A DNA stretch of 64,000 nucleotides, taken from Bacillota bacterium (GTDB lineage: Bacteria; Bacillota; Clostridia; Peptostreptococcales; Anaerovoracaceae). The stretch spans positions 1 to 64,000 of the forward strand of contig JAFRZB010000038.1 of the NCBI GenBank assembly GCA_017442785.1. The letters run 5' to 3'. A program made the translations under genes and the position numbers. Below, one piece after another: positions 44,087 to 51,365 of the stretch (position 1 is its first letter; each line of letters starts with the position of its first letter). The notes under the pieces are model-generated. The model saw only the letters and a list, made by a program, of their open reading frames with translations. It made no database searches and was not told where the DNA came from.

Positions 44087-45349
44087 ATGACACCGGAAAA
44101 TCAAAAGAAATATGATGAGAAGCTGAAGAGACTTCAGGATGCGCTTGCCATGAAGACCCCTGACAGGGTGCCTATCGACATCGGCGGCGGAGATTTCATG
44201 ATACAGCGTCTCGGTTATACGATGGCCGAATCCAACTACGATGAGACCCTCGGGATAATCAAAGAGGCTGCGACAAGATTCATGCTGGACTACGATCCCG
44301 ACACTCTGTCCGGAGTAGGTCTCTCCTACGCGGGAGAGGGCAGAGGACACGAGATGCAGGGCAGCAAGACGTTCTTCATAGCCGGAATGAAAGGCGATCC
44401 CATAGGGAAGAACTCCATGCCCCAGTTCATGGAATTCCCGACTCTTTATGAAGATGAGTTCGACGAGTTCAAGAACGATTTCTACAAGTGGGCATTCAAC
44501 AAGTTCATGCCCAGGGTATCCACTGTTCTGGAGCCCTTCGCCAATTTCTCCCTGAACCTTAACCACAGAGGTATCGGAGATATCGCCGCGATGTTCGGCA
44601 AGGATGATATCAGAAAGGCCATCAAGACCCTCTGGGATATCGATGATTTCTACAGAGAATACAGGCCCAAGACCATGAAGATCACCAGAGAGCTCATGGA
44701 GCTCGGATTCCCGTCTCTGGGCGGCGGAAGGGCGATAGTTCCGTTCGATAAGTACAGCGACACCTTCAGAGGTCTTGTAGAGGGCTTCGTGGATGTATTC
44801 GAGAACCCGGAATTCGTCCTCGAATACTGCGAGAAGTTCCAGAAAGGACAGCTTGAGGAGCTTGCAAACTCCAACAAGGACGGAAAGAAGAACGGAAAGC
44901 TCGTGTCCATGGCTCTGCATAAGGGCAGCGACGACATGATGGGCAACAATCTCTACAGGGAGTTCTACTGGAACCACCTGCAGCAGATAATCGATGTCTG
45001 CTGGAAGGCCGGAATGATAGCCAGCGTCTTCTGCGAAGGACAGTATGACAACAAGCTCGAGATCCTCTGCGAGGTAGAAAAGGGCTCCGCATACTATACC
45101 TTCGACAAGATCGACATCAAGAAGGCAAAGGATACTGTCGGCAAGGTCTGCCCGATAGGCGGAGGCTTCCCGACACCGCTCCTTATCTACGCGACGCCGG
45201 ACAAGGTAGAAGAAGAGCTCAAGAAGTTCCTCGACATCGCCATGGTGGACGGCGGATACATCTTCAGATGCTCCGCAGGTATCAACGGCGCCAAGGAAGC
45301 AAATGTCGAGAGGATGTTCAAGGTCCTCCACGACTACGGCAAGTATTGA
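44087..45349 (+). CDS. Uroporphyrinogen decarboxylase-fold protein (corrinoid methyltransferase-like)
   Basis: The 420-residue protein belongs to the broad UroD/MtaA superfamily, with N-terminal DRVPIDIGG and C-terminal TP..IYATPDKVEEELKK and GGYIFRC. It is not a true HemE: that enzyme is ~340-350 residues and begins with a conserved Arg-rich motif that is missing here. In zinc methyltransferases of the MtaA/MtbA type the metal is held by HxC...C. Here SVFC and FRC keep candidate Cys residues, but no HxC occurs anywhere. It is last in the importer operon, so its substrate is probably imported. A terminator follows. Confidence 0.75.
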   Translation: MTPENQKKYDEKLKRLQDALAMKTPDRVPIDIGGGDFMIQRLGYTMAESNYDETLGIIKEAATRFMLDYDPDTLSGVGLSYAGEGRGHEMQGSKTFFIAGMKGDPIGKNSMPQFMEFPTLYEDEFDEFKNDFYKWAFNKFMPRVSTVLEPFANFSLNLNHRGIGDIAAMFGKDDIRKAIKTLWDIDDFYREYRPKTMKITRELMELGFPSLGGGRAIVPFDKYSDTFRGLVEGFVDVFENPEFVLEYCEKFQKGQLEELANSNKDGKKNGKLVSMALHKGSDDMMGNNLYREFYWNHLQQIIDVCWKAGMIASVFCEGQYDNKLEILCEVEKGSAYYTFDKIDIKKAKDTVGKVCPIGGGFPTPLLIYATPDKVEEELKKFLDIAMVDGGYIFRCSAGINGAKEANVERMFKVLHDYGKY

Positions 45350-45367
45350 TCTTTATCAGAAAAGATG

Positions 45368-45397
45368 CCCCCGGCAGGTAAGCCGGGGGCGTTTTTA
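45368..45397 (+). terminator. Terminator after the UroD-fold gene
   Basis: GCCCCCGGC pairs with GCCGGGGGC around a 6-nt loop, then GTTTTTATTT. Confidence 0.85.
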
Positions 45398-45988
45398 TTT
45401 CAGATGACGGAATATCTCTTCCGCTATGGCTCTGTTTCCCTGAATGTTCGGATGCACTCCCTCCAGGTAATATTCGGGGTGATCCTTTGTGATACTGTAA
45501 AGGTCTATCACATCTGCGCCGAGATGCTGCGCAGCTTCCCTGATGATCGGGATCACTTCTTCCGCAAGTATGTACGCGCTTACATCGTAAGCCGTCGTTC
45601 CGTCATCGGAAGGGAATATGCACGGAGGAAGCATCAGTATCAGCCTTCCGGAGCCCTCCTTCAGTATCCTGCCGGCTATCGACAACAGGCCTTTTCTGTA
45701 TCTTTCGGCATTCCAGTATCTGCTCTTAGTATCGTTGGTACCGAGCATCAGTATGCAGATGTCTGCATTTTTCCGAACAGCCTTGTCCAAAAGCCCGGTG
45801 TCCACATAAGAGTCCGGGACATCTTCGATGGCTGTCGCGCCGTTCCTTCCGTAGTTGTACACTTCATATCCGCCGCCGAGCATCCTTTGCAGGACGAAGG
45901 TCCATGCGTCTTTTTCTCTTGTATCGGCCACTCCGTGCCCGAAGGTTATGCTGTCGCCAAGACAGGCGATCACGGTTTTTTTCATCAT
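45395..45988 (-). CDS. SGNH/GDSL hydrolase
   Basis: The 197-residue protein has block I CLGDSITFGHG (catalytic Ser), block II YGRNGATA (Gly), block III LMLGTND (Asn) and block V EGVHPN (His). Block V is normally DxxH; here the Asp position is Glu (codon GAG). There is no signal peptide, so it is an intracellular esterase or deacetylase-type enzyme. It converges on the UroD gene. Substrate unknown. Confidence 0.88.
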   Translation of the reverse strand: MMKKTVIACLGDSITFGHGVADTREKDAWTFVLQRMLGGGYEVYNYGRNGATAIEDVPDSYVDTGLLDKAVRKNADICILMLGTNDTKSRYWNAERYRKGLLSIAGRILKEGSGRLILMLPPCIFPSDDGTTAYDVSAYILAEEVIPIIREAAQHLGADVIDLYSITKDHPEYYLEGVHPNIQGNRAIAEEIFRHLK

Positions 45989-46060
45989 ATCACCTCAAAA
46001 GTATTGTATCACATGAAGGGCGGAAGCGCACGCGGTCCGCGAAACTGATCTGCAAGGGTG

Positions 46061-46089
46061 TTGCGAATAAGTGCGCAAGCAATTATAAT
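46061..46089 (+). promoter_or_regulatory. Promoter of the six-helix membrane protein
   Basis: TTGCGA and TATAAT with a 17-nt spacer, 40 nt before the start codon. Confidence 0.6.
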
Positions 46090-46129
46090 CTAATCAGATG
46101 GGTGCTGTCATAAAAGGGAGGATCGGAGT

Positions 46130-47041
46130 ATGGAAAAAACTTTAAAACTTCAGAAGAGGCACTGCTTTTTTACGATGTTCAGCAGCGCGGCCGTTATAAT
46201 CTGCGTATGCATAGGCGTTACGATGAATCTGACGACTATCTTCGATGAGAACTTCGATCACATGGGGCTCAGGACCTTCTGCATGTTCACGGTCCTTTCC
46301 AACATTCTTTGCGCCATAGGCATGGCTCTTGTGTTCCCGTACACTATGGACGGCGCCAGAAAGCACAATTTCCATGTTCCGAAATGGGTAATAGTATTCC
46401 TGCACATGGGTGTTACTTCCGTGGCTCTGACCTTTATCATATCGCTCACCATTCTTGCCCCGTTCAAAGGATTCGTCCTTATCTTTACGGGTTCCCGTCT
46501 CTTCCTGCACGGGATATGCCCGATACTGGCAATTATCGCATTCTGCTTTTTCATCAGTGAGAAGCGTCTTGGGATAGGGGATTCATTCTATGCCCTGATA
46601 CCGGTGTTCATCTATACCTGCCTGTATTTCATAATGGTGGTAGTTATTGGAGAGGAAAACGGAGGCTGGGACGACTTCTACGGTTTTGCTACCCATCTTC
46701 CGGTATGGATACCTCTAACCGTGGTATTGCCGTTAACGTTCGGGATCGCTACGGTACTGAGGCTGCTCCACAACCGGGCCTACGATATCCGCCATCAAAG
46801 GGAGGCAGCGGCGTACAGGGAGATATTCAAGGATATAGATCTGCGCGAGCTGGTAGGAGTAATGGCTACTAACCTTAAGAACAAGGCGAAGGGAAGGGAC
46901 ATAGTAGTTCCGGGAAGAGTCCTGGACATAATGATAGAGAACAACGACGGGGACTGCACCTGGGAAGAGGCCTGCGAGATCTATCTTAAGGAGTATCTTG
47001 CCAGCAGCAAGGTGATGGACCTTAAGAAGCTGTGGATATAG
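46130..47041 (+). CDS. Six-helix membrane protein, possibly Pr6Pr-like
   Basis: The 303-residue protein has six predicted membrane helices in residues ~12-220 (for example FTVLSNILCAIGMALVF, and HLPVWIPLTVVLPLTFG). A ~85-residue cytoplasmic tail follows, rich in charged residues. The helix layout and the TVLSN segment recall the Pr6Pr/FAR-17a-like family, but the match is weak. GGGAGG/CGGAG sites precede the ATG. It is monocistronic and no function can be given. Confidence 0.7.
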   Translation: MEKTLKLQKRHCFFTMFSSAAVIICVCIGVTMNLTTIFDENFDHMGLRTFCMFTVLSNILCAIGMALVFPYTMDGARKHNFHVPKWVIVFLHMGVTSVALTFIISLTILAPFKGFVLIFTGSRLFLHGICPILAIIAFCFFISEKRLGIGDSFYALIPVFIYTCLYFIMVVVIGEENGGWDDFYGFATHLPVWIPLTVVLPLTFGIATVLRLLHNRAYDIRHQREAAAYREIFKDIDLRELVGVMATNLKNKAKGRDIVVPGRVLDIMIENNDGDCTWEEACEIYLKEYLASSKVMDLKKLWI

Positions 47042-47054
47042 TATAAATGACCCC

Positions 47055-47073
47055 ACGTGGGTTCGAATCCATT
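47055..47073 (+). other. T-arm-like tRNA fragment, opposite strand to tRNA-Arg
   Basis: ACGTGGGTTCGAATCCATT on the plus strand looks like a tRNA T arm, beyond the tRNA-Arg terminator and inverted relative to it. No cloverleaf can be built. A similar inverted fragment occurs beside tRNA-Ala. Confidence 0.35.
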
Positions 47074-47083
47074 AGTTTGAATG

Positions 47084-47123
47084 CAATAACAAAAGGAGAC
47101 CATTTGGTCTCCTTTTGTTATTG
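47084..47123 (-). terminator. Terminator of tRNA-Arg
   Basis: Perfect 18-bp stem with an ATTT loop, its arm beginning CAATAACAAAAGGAGACC. It directly abuts the tRNA CCA end and could also stop the upstream plus-strand gene. Confidence 0.8.
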
Positions 47124-47197
47124 GTGCGCCAGGCGGGACTCGAACCCACAACCTACTGATTCGTAGTCAGGCACTCTATCCGTTGAGCTACTAGCGC
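47122..47197 (-). tRNA. tRNA-Arg (anticodon ACG)
   Basis: The 76-nt minus-strand cloverleaf has acceptor GCGCTAG pairing with CTGGCGC and an encoded CCA. The anticodon loop is CTACGAA (anticodon ACG, read as ICG after TadA deamination) and the T loop is TTCGAGT. Confidence 0.97.
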
Positions 47198-47220
47198 ATG
47201 TGCTTATCGGCACGCGAGAT

Positions 47221-47249
47221 ATTATATATCACGAAGTTTTAAAAGTAAA
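47221..47249 (-). promoter_or_regulatory. tRNA-Arg promoter
   Basis: Minus-strand TTTACT and TATAAT with a 17-nt spacer, 23 nt upstream of the tRNA. Confidence 0.55.
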
Positions 47250-47256
47250 GGATTAT

Positions 47257-48099
47257 TTAGCGCGTATTTAAAGTTCCGTCAAGAAGGCTGTTTATCACTT
47301 CAGCCACTCCGTTTTCATCGCAGTTTAGTGTAACGATATCCGCCTTTTCCTTAAGACGGGTAAGACCGTTTCCCATTACGGCGCTTATCCCGGCTGCATC
47401 CAGCATGGATTCGTCGTTTCCGCCGTCTCCTATGGCCATGGTCTGTTCTATCTTAAGCCCGAGGTGCTCCGTCAGGACCTTAAGAGCAGCACCCTTATTG
47501 GCATTCTCGTTGTTGATCTCAAGGTTGTTCTTAAGAGAGGATGTTGCGATAAGCCCGTCCCAGGTGTTTATTATCTCATCGCAGGTACTTTTAAGGAATG
47601 CTCTGTCCCCGGAGAACAGCTGTATCTTCTGAACGTCTGTTCCAAGCGACCTTACCATCTCCCGGACGTCGTCCACAGGAGTCCTCATCTTTTTAATGGT
47701 CTCGCAATAGATAGGGTCGGGGAGATAGTCCTCGATGTGGTCGTAATAGCGCCTGGACATGTAGCCCCTGCTGTTGAAATAGCAGTCGTATGCTGTCCCG
47801 AGGCCGTCGAAGTGGTCTATAAGCTCCATTGCCTGGGCAAAGGGTATTACTGCGCTGTAGATATCATAATTATTTTTTATGTCAAGTACCTGCGCGCCGT
47901 TGATTATTATCGCATAATTAATGAATGAGAGCTCTCTTACAGCTTCAGGCATGCCGAGATAGAACCTTCCGGTGCAGGGGACGAGCTCTATACCGCGGTC
48001 CGCAGCTCTTTTCAGCGCACTTCTGTTCTCGTCCGATAGTCTTTTGTCTGTTGTCAGCAGGGTGCCGTCAAGGTCGAATGCTATAAGTTTGATATCCAT
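47257..48099 (-). CDS. Cof-type HAD-IIB phosphatase
   Basis: The 280-residue protein has motif I FDLDGTLLTTD, a C2B cap in the middle, and motif IV AIGDGGNDESML. Proteins of this type dephosphorylate sugar phosphates, pyridoxal phosphate or flavin precursors with low specificity. It lies 2 nt after the exonuclease gene's stop and is probably co-transcribed. Confidence 0.92.
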   Translation of the reverse strand: MDIKLIAFDLDGTLLTTDKRLSDENRSALKRAADRGIELVPCTGRFYLGMPEAVRELSFINYAIIINGAQVLDIKNNYDIYSAVIPFAQAMELIDHFDGLGTAYDCYFNSRGYMSRRYYDHIEDYLPDPIYCETIKKMRTPVDDVREMVRSLGTDVQKIQLFSGDRAFLKSTCDEIINTWDGLIATSSLKNNLEINNENANKGAALKVLTEHLGLKIEQTMAIGDGGNDESMLDAAGISAVMGNGLTRLKEKADIVTLNCDENGVAEVINSLLDGTLNTR

Positions 48100-48101
48100 G
48101 T

Positions 48102-49058
48102 CTATACAAGCCTTTCAAGCATCGTTTTGGTAAGCTCGTTGCAGGTAGTAAAATCTGTTTCTCCGTCCTTTGCAAGCACCGCGTATCCGCTTTGGGTGTT
48201 TGCCGAAGGTCCCAGAGCTTCTTCAGGTATCTTAAGCGCCTTAAGATCCGCAAAGGTGTAGCCTTCCTTTTCCTGAACGAATATGTCAAGGCGTATGTGT
48301 CCGTCGGATGAGGCCTGCAGGCTGAAGCTATCTTCGTAGAACGCCGCGGGTATGCATGCAGGTTCTATCCTTGCCTTGACGCTCAGCTTTCCCTTGGAAA
48401 GCTCGGATGCTCCGGTGAGCAGCTTATGTGTGCTTGTGCCGAAAAGATCTGTTCTTTCAAGCTTTATAAGGAAACCCTTCTCAAAGGCTATCTGCGCGTA
48501 CGGAAGGAAGGAGAGGGCTCTTGTTATGCCCGCGAGCTGCCTTACGTCATCTCCGTTGTGCAGAAGTATCAGGTCCTTTGCTTCCTCTCTGCCGAGGTTT
48601 ACGTATTCCGAATAGAGCCTTATGCACTCGTCTCCGCCTATCAAGTCGTCTCTGGACGAGGATATCCCGAGAGCCTCTTCAACAGCCTTTTGCCTTAAGC
48701 TGGGCATGGAGGAAGCAAGAGGCCAGTAGTTCTTCAGAAGTCTGTAGACGTCAACGCTTCGCATAAGCGGCAGCTCGTCCGCTATGCCGTATCTTCTTGC
48801 CCTTGTAAGCACGAAGGGAAGGTCGAAGCTCTGTCCGTTGAAGGTTATGACGGAGTCGTATCCTGAGATGGTCTCTATGATCCTGGATACAATATAGTCT
48901 TCGGAAGAGGAGTCTTCGCAGAAGAACTGCTGCAGGTCCGTACCGTCCGGATCTATGAAGCTTGCTGAGATTATCCTGTCTCTTCCCGGGTACAGCCCGG
49001 TAGTCTCTATGTCGAAGACCGTCGATCTTAAGTCTTTTGAATATGGATCGTAATACAT
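48102..49058 (-). CDS. DEDD-type 3'-5' exonuclease / RNase H-like protein (YprB family)
   Basis: The 318-residue protein has ExoI FDIETTGLYPGRD, ExoII VITFNGQSFDLPFV and ExoIII LHNGDDVRQL, which is the DEDD metal-binding set of RNase_H_2 (PF13482). It lacks the C-terminal TPR part of B. subtilis YprB. GGGAG precedes ATG 49058. A TATAAT at 49076-49081 would give a leader of only ~10 nt that still contains the ribosome site. Confidence 0.85.
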   Translation of the reverse strand: MYYDPYSKDLRSTVFDIETTGLYPGRDRIISASFIDPDGTDLQQFFCEDSSSEDYIVSRIIETISGYDSVITFNGQSFDLPFVLTRARRYGIADELPLMRSVDVYRLLKNYWPLASSMPSLRQKAVEEALGISSSRDDLIGGDECIRLYSEYVNLGREEAKDLILLHNGDDVRQLAGITRALSFLPYAQIAFEKGFLIKLERTDLFGTSTHKLLTGASELSKGKLSVKARIEPACIPAAFYEDSFSLQASSDGHIRLDIFVQEKEGYTFADLKALKIPEEALGPSANTQSGYAVLAKDGETDFTTCNELTKTMLERLV

Positions 49059-49093
49059 TTCTTTCTCCCGGAACGATTATACAATAAAATGCC

Positions 49094-49130
49094 AAAAAAC
49101 AAAACAGGCTGCGGGAACAGCCTGTTTTGT
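49094..49130 (-). terminator. Minus-strand terminator upstream of two divergent genes
   Basis: ACAAAACAGGCT, 8-nt loop, AGCCTGTTTTGT, then a six-T run on the minus strand. It lies upstream of the exonuclease start, not at the end of any annotated gene, so it must end another transcript or act as an attenuator. Confidence 0.75.
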
Positions 49131-49178
49131 TCAAAAGGGGTATTGGGATTAGAGATTTGTAATCATCGGGTTGATTAC
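49094..49178 (-). ncRNA. Candidate ~85-nt small RNA (or attenuated leader)
   Basis: A consensus minus-strand promoter (-35 49208-49213, -10 49185-49190) predicts a start near 49178. The transcript would begin with hairpin GTAATCA/TGATTAC (49159-49178) and continue as an unpaired linker containing CCC and CCCC motifs (49131-49158). It would end at the strong terminator 49094-49130. No ORF fits. It may instead be an attenuated 5' leader of the exonuclease gene at 49058, though that gene appears to have its own -10. No known RNA family is recognised. Confidence 0.45.
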
Positions 49179-49184
49179 ATTTGA

Positions 49185-49213
49185 ATAATAACAGATTGAT
49201 TTAGTCTTTTCAA
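49185..49213 (-). promoter_or_regulatory. Promoter of the candidate small RNA
   Basis: Minus-strand TTGAAA and TATTAT with a 17-nt spacer, in an AT-rich region. Confidence 0.5.
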
Positions 49214-49347
49214 TAATTTTTATGTATGAAATTTGTGAAATTTAACATTTTTTCAAGAAAATCGCAGGACTTTTGATTATTCCCCCCAAATTATAGCTAT
49301 TGAGCAGTTCTTCAAGAATATTTTTTTTAAAATACTATCATTTTCTA

Positions 49348-49377
49348 TTGGCATTTTTCATTTTATTTAATTATAAT
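49348..49377 (+). promoter_or_regulatory. Promoter of the XerD-like gene
   Basis: TTGGCA and TATAAT with an 18-nt spacer, 40 nt before the ATG. The rest of 49214-49347 is AT-rich with no gene or clear element. Confidence 0.55.
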
Positions 49378-49417
49378 AGATTTACATAAAACTTTATGAT
49401 GTATTTAGGATAATAAA

Positions 49418-50296
49418 ATGAATTTCGAAGACAAGTTTGAAGCTTACATGGAAAAAGAGAAGGGCAGCTCCCGCAGCACCCTCAGCGCCTATATCTCCGA
49501 CATAAGGGAGTTTACGGATTTCCTCGCCGAGCGCGGCAAGGAACCTGAGCAGGCTGTCAATTCCGACGTCGCTGCTTATGTAATGTCCCTTACCGACATG
49601 GGCAAGAGCAATGCCACCGTCAACAGAAGGCTGGCTTCCTTAAGAGGCTTCTATTCTTATCTTCTTATGATCGGTGCCGTTAAAGTTAATCCCACTACAG
49701 GCATCAAGAGCACCAGGATATCCAGAAAAGAGCTGGAGTATCTCTCCATAAGCGAGGTAGAGCAGCTTCTGGACATAAAGGACGATACCGCGGCAGGTCT
49801 CAGGGACAGGGCCATGCTGGAGCTCATGTATGCCACGGGCATAAGAGCTTCCGAGGTCTGCAACGCTAATATATCCGACATAGATCTCCGCATAGGCTTC
49901 ATATCCGTAAAGTCCGGCGGAAAGACAAGGATGGTCCCCATCGGAAGACCTGCAAGAGCAGCCCTTAAGGAGTATCTGCTTCAGGCCAGGCCCGAGCTTC
50001 TTAAGAAAAAGGATGATACCGGCGCTCTGTTCCTCAGCTACATAGGCGAGAGGCTCACCAGGCAGGGCGTATGGAAGATACTTAAGCAGCGCGGAGACGA
50101 GGCCGGTCTTACCGACAAGCTCAGCCCGCAGATACTCAGGAATTCCTTTGCGGCCCACATGGTTCAGAACGGAGCGGACATAAAGTCCCTTCAGGACATA
50201 CTCGGACACGAGGACATTACCGCAACAAGGATATATCTGAGCCTTACAAAAAACAGGATCATAGACGTATACGACAAAGCATTTCCAAGGGCATAA
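49418..50296 (+). CDS. XerD-like tyrosine recombinase with QxxR in place of HxxR
   Basis: The 292-residue protein is the normal XerC/D length. It has an N-terminal SAM-like core-binding domain (~1-85) and a catalytic domain from ~105. Catalytic positions present are R143 (TGIRASE), K168 (VKSGGKTR), R241, H264 (LGHED) and the nucleophile Y273 (RIYLSL). The His of the HxxR box is Gln238 (SPQILRNSF, codon CAG), so one of six canonical residues is changed. Location beside rplS, argR and recN suggests the chromosomal dimer-resolution enzyme rather than a mobile-element integrase. AGGA lies 7 nt before the ATG. Confidence 0.88.
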   Translation: MNFEDKFEAYMEKEKGSSRSTLSAYISDIREFTDFLAERGKEPEQAVNSDVAAYVMSLTDMGKSNATVNRRLASLRGFYSYLLMIGAVKVNPTTGIKSTRISRKELEYLSISEVEQLLDIKDDTAAGLRDRAMLELMYATGIRASEVCNANISDIDLRIGFISVKSGGKTRMVPIGRPARAALKEYLLQARPELLKKKDDTGALFLSYIGERLTRQGVWKILKQRGDEAGLTDKLSPQILRNSFAAHMVQNGADIKSLQDILGHEDITATRIYLSLTKNRIIDVYDKAFPRA

Positions 50297-50320
50297 GCTC
50301 TTGGAAAGCTTTTTTATTTT
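50282..50320 (+). terminator. Terminator overlapping the end of the recombinase gene
   Basis: TTTCCAAG (inside the last codons) pairs with CTTGGAAA after a 10-nt loop, followed by GCTTTTTTATTTT. Confidence 0.75.
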
Positions 50321-50337
50321 CCATACAAAATTTCCCC

Positions 50338-50366
50338 TTGCAATTGCTTATTGCTTATATTATAAT
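50338..50366 (+). promoter_or_regulatory. rplS promoter
   Basis: TTGCAA and TATAAT with a 17-nt spacer. Predicted start near 50373. Confidence 0.8.
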
Positions 50367-50372
50367 ACCGAA

Positions 50373-50464
50373 GTCGTGTTTCGGACGGTCCGCTGGCAGA
50401 GCCCGGGGCATAAGCCTCTGCGCATGCTGCTAAGAACGCCATGTACTAAAAGGAGGATACGATA
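50373..50464 (+). promoter_or_regulatory. Structured rplS 5' leader
   Basis: A ~92-nt leader with short pairings CGGAC/GTCCG and GCAGAG/CTCTGC before AGGAGG. Its position matches the autoregulatory L19 leaders known in Firmicutes, but I cannot confirm the family consensus by eye. Confidence 0.4.
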
Positions 50465-50809
50465 ATGGATCTTATTAAATCTATCACACAGGAGTATGAA
50501 AAATCGGACATTCCTGAATTTGGCGTCGGCGATACCGTAAGAGTATCCATCAAGGTCAGAGAAGGAAACAAGGAAAGGATCCAGGTCTTTGAGGGCTTCG
50601 TCCTTAAGAGACAGAACGGCGGAATTTCCGAGTCCTTTACAGTAAGGAAGATCTCTTCCGGCGTAGGCGTCGAAAAGACGTTCCCGCTCCACTCCCCGAG
50701 GATCGAGAAGATCGAGCTTGTACGCAAGGGCGATGTAAGAAGGGCAAAGCTCAACTACATGAGAGATCGTACAGGTAAAGCTGCCAGGATCAAATCCGTG
50801 GAAAAATAA
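50465..50809 (+). CDS. rplS: 50S ribosomal protein L19
   Basis: The 114-residue protein has the L19 motifs [39 protein letters not shown] and [16 protein letters not shown] (split in use as [32 protein letters not shown]). It sits at the subunit interface of the ribosome. Normally it follows trmD and rimM, but here it is a single-gene unit with its own promoter, leader and terminator. Confidence 0.98.
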   Translation: MDLIKSITQEYEKSDIPEFGVGDTVRVSIKVREGNKERIQVFEGFVLKRQNGGISESFTVRKISSGVGVEKTFPLHSPRIEKIELVRKGDVRRAKLNYMRDRTGKAARIKSVEK

Positions 50810-50823
50810 TTCAAAAAAAGACC

Positions 50824-50850
50824 GGAGCGCACGTGCGCTCCTCTTTTTTT
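50824..50850 (+). terminator. Terminator after rplS
   Basis: GGAGCGCAC directly followed by GTGCGCTCC, then CTTTTTTT. Confidence 0.85.
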
Positions 50851-50851
50851 A

Positions 50852-50877
50852 TGCTATAATATACAAAAAATGTATAT
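50852..50877 (+). promoter_or_regulatory. argR promoter with palindromic operator candidate
   Basis: An extended -10 TGCTATAAT (50852-50860) abuts the inverted repeat ATATACA-5nt-TGTATAT (50859-50877). The repeat covers the predicted start site and could be an autoregulatory ArgR site, though it is not a textbook ARG box. Confidence 0.45.
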
Positions 50878-50909
50878 TTATTAACGACGGAGTCTGGACG
50901 GAGATGGAA

Positions 50910-51362
50910 ATGAGATACAGCAGACACAGCAAGATACTGGAGCTCGTTAAAACGCAGCAGATCGATACGCAGCAGAGGCTGGCTGCAAAGCTTAAGGCCT
51001 CGGGCTTTGACGTGACACAGGCAACGATATCCCGTGACATCAAGGAGCTCGGGCTTATAAAGGTGCCCGGCAAATACGGCAGGAGCGTTTACGCCGTATC
51101 CTCAAGAAACGATAACTCAGACAGCGAGCGCTTCCGCAAGATACTCCGCGAGACCGTCGTGGAGATCAATACCGCCGTCAACATCATCGTGATACACACC
51201 CTCAGCGGATGTGCCGGAGCCGCGGCGGAGGTAATAGACAACCTCGGCTTTGAAGGCATAGTAGGAACTCTTGCAGGAGACAACACAATATTCATAGCTG
51301 TTGACAGTGTGGAGAACGTTCCGGTCGTAAAGAAGCTGTTCGAGGAGAGCATGGCGGAATAG
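50910..51362 (+). CDS. argR: Arginine repressor
   Basis: The 150-residue protein has an N-terminal winged helix (DVTQATISRDIKELGL) and a C-terminal arginine-binding and hexamerisation domain with GCAGAAAEVID and GTLAGDNTIFIAV. In Clostridia and Bacilli argR commonly lies next to recN, as here. ATG 50910 is chosen because GGAG is 6 nt upstream; ATG 50904 directly follows that GGAG and is too close. Confidence 0.96.
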   Translation: MRYSRHSKILELVKTQQIDTQQRLAAKLKASGFDVTQATISRDIKELGLIKVPGKYGRSVYAVSSRNDNSDSERFRKILRETVVEINTAVNIIVIHTLSGCAGAAAEVIDNLGFEGIVGTLAGDNTIFIAVDSVENVPVVKKLFEESMAE

Positions 51363-51365
51363 ACT

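Noticed and set aside
44087..45349. HemE (true uroporphyrinogen decarboxylase)
   Set aside because: Too long, lacks the HemE N-terminal signature, and no haem genes are nearby; it fits the methyltransferase-like branch better.
49131..49417. Genomic island or att site at the AT-rich stretch before the XerD-like gene
   Set aside because: No direct repeats, tRNA target, transposase or foreign cargo were found; the neighbours on both sides are ordinary chromosomal genes.
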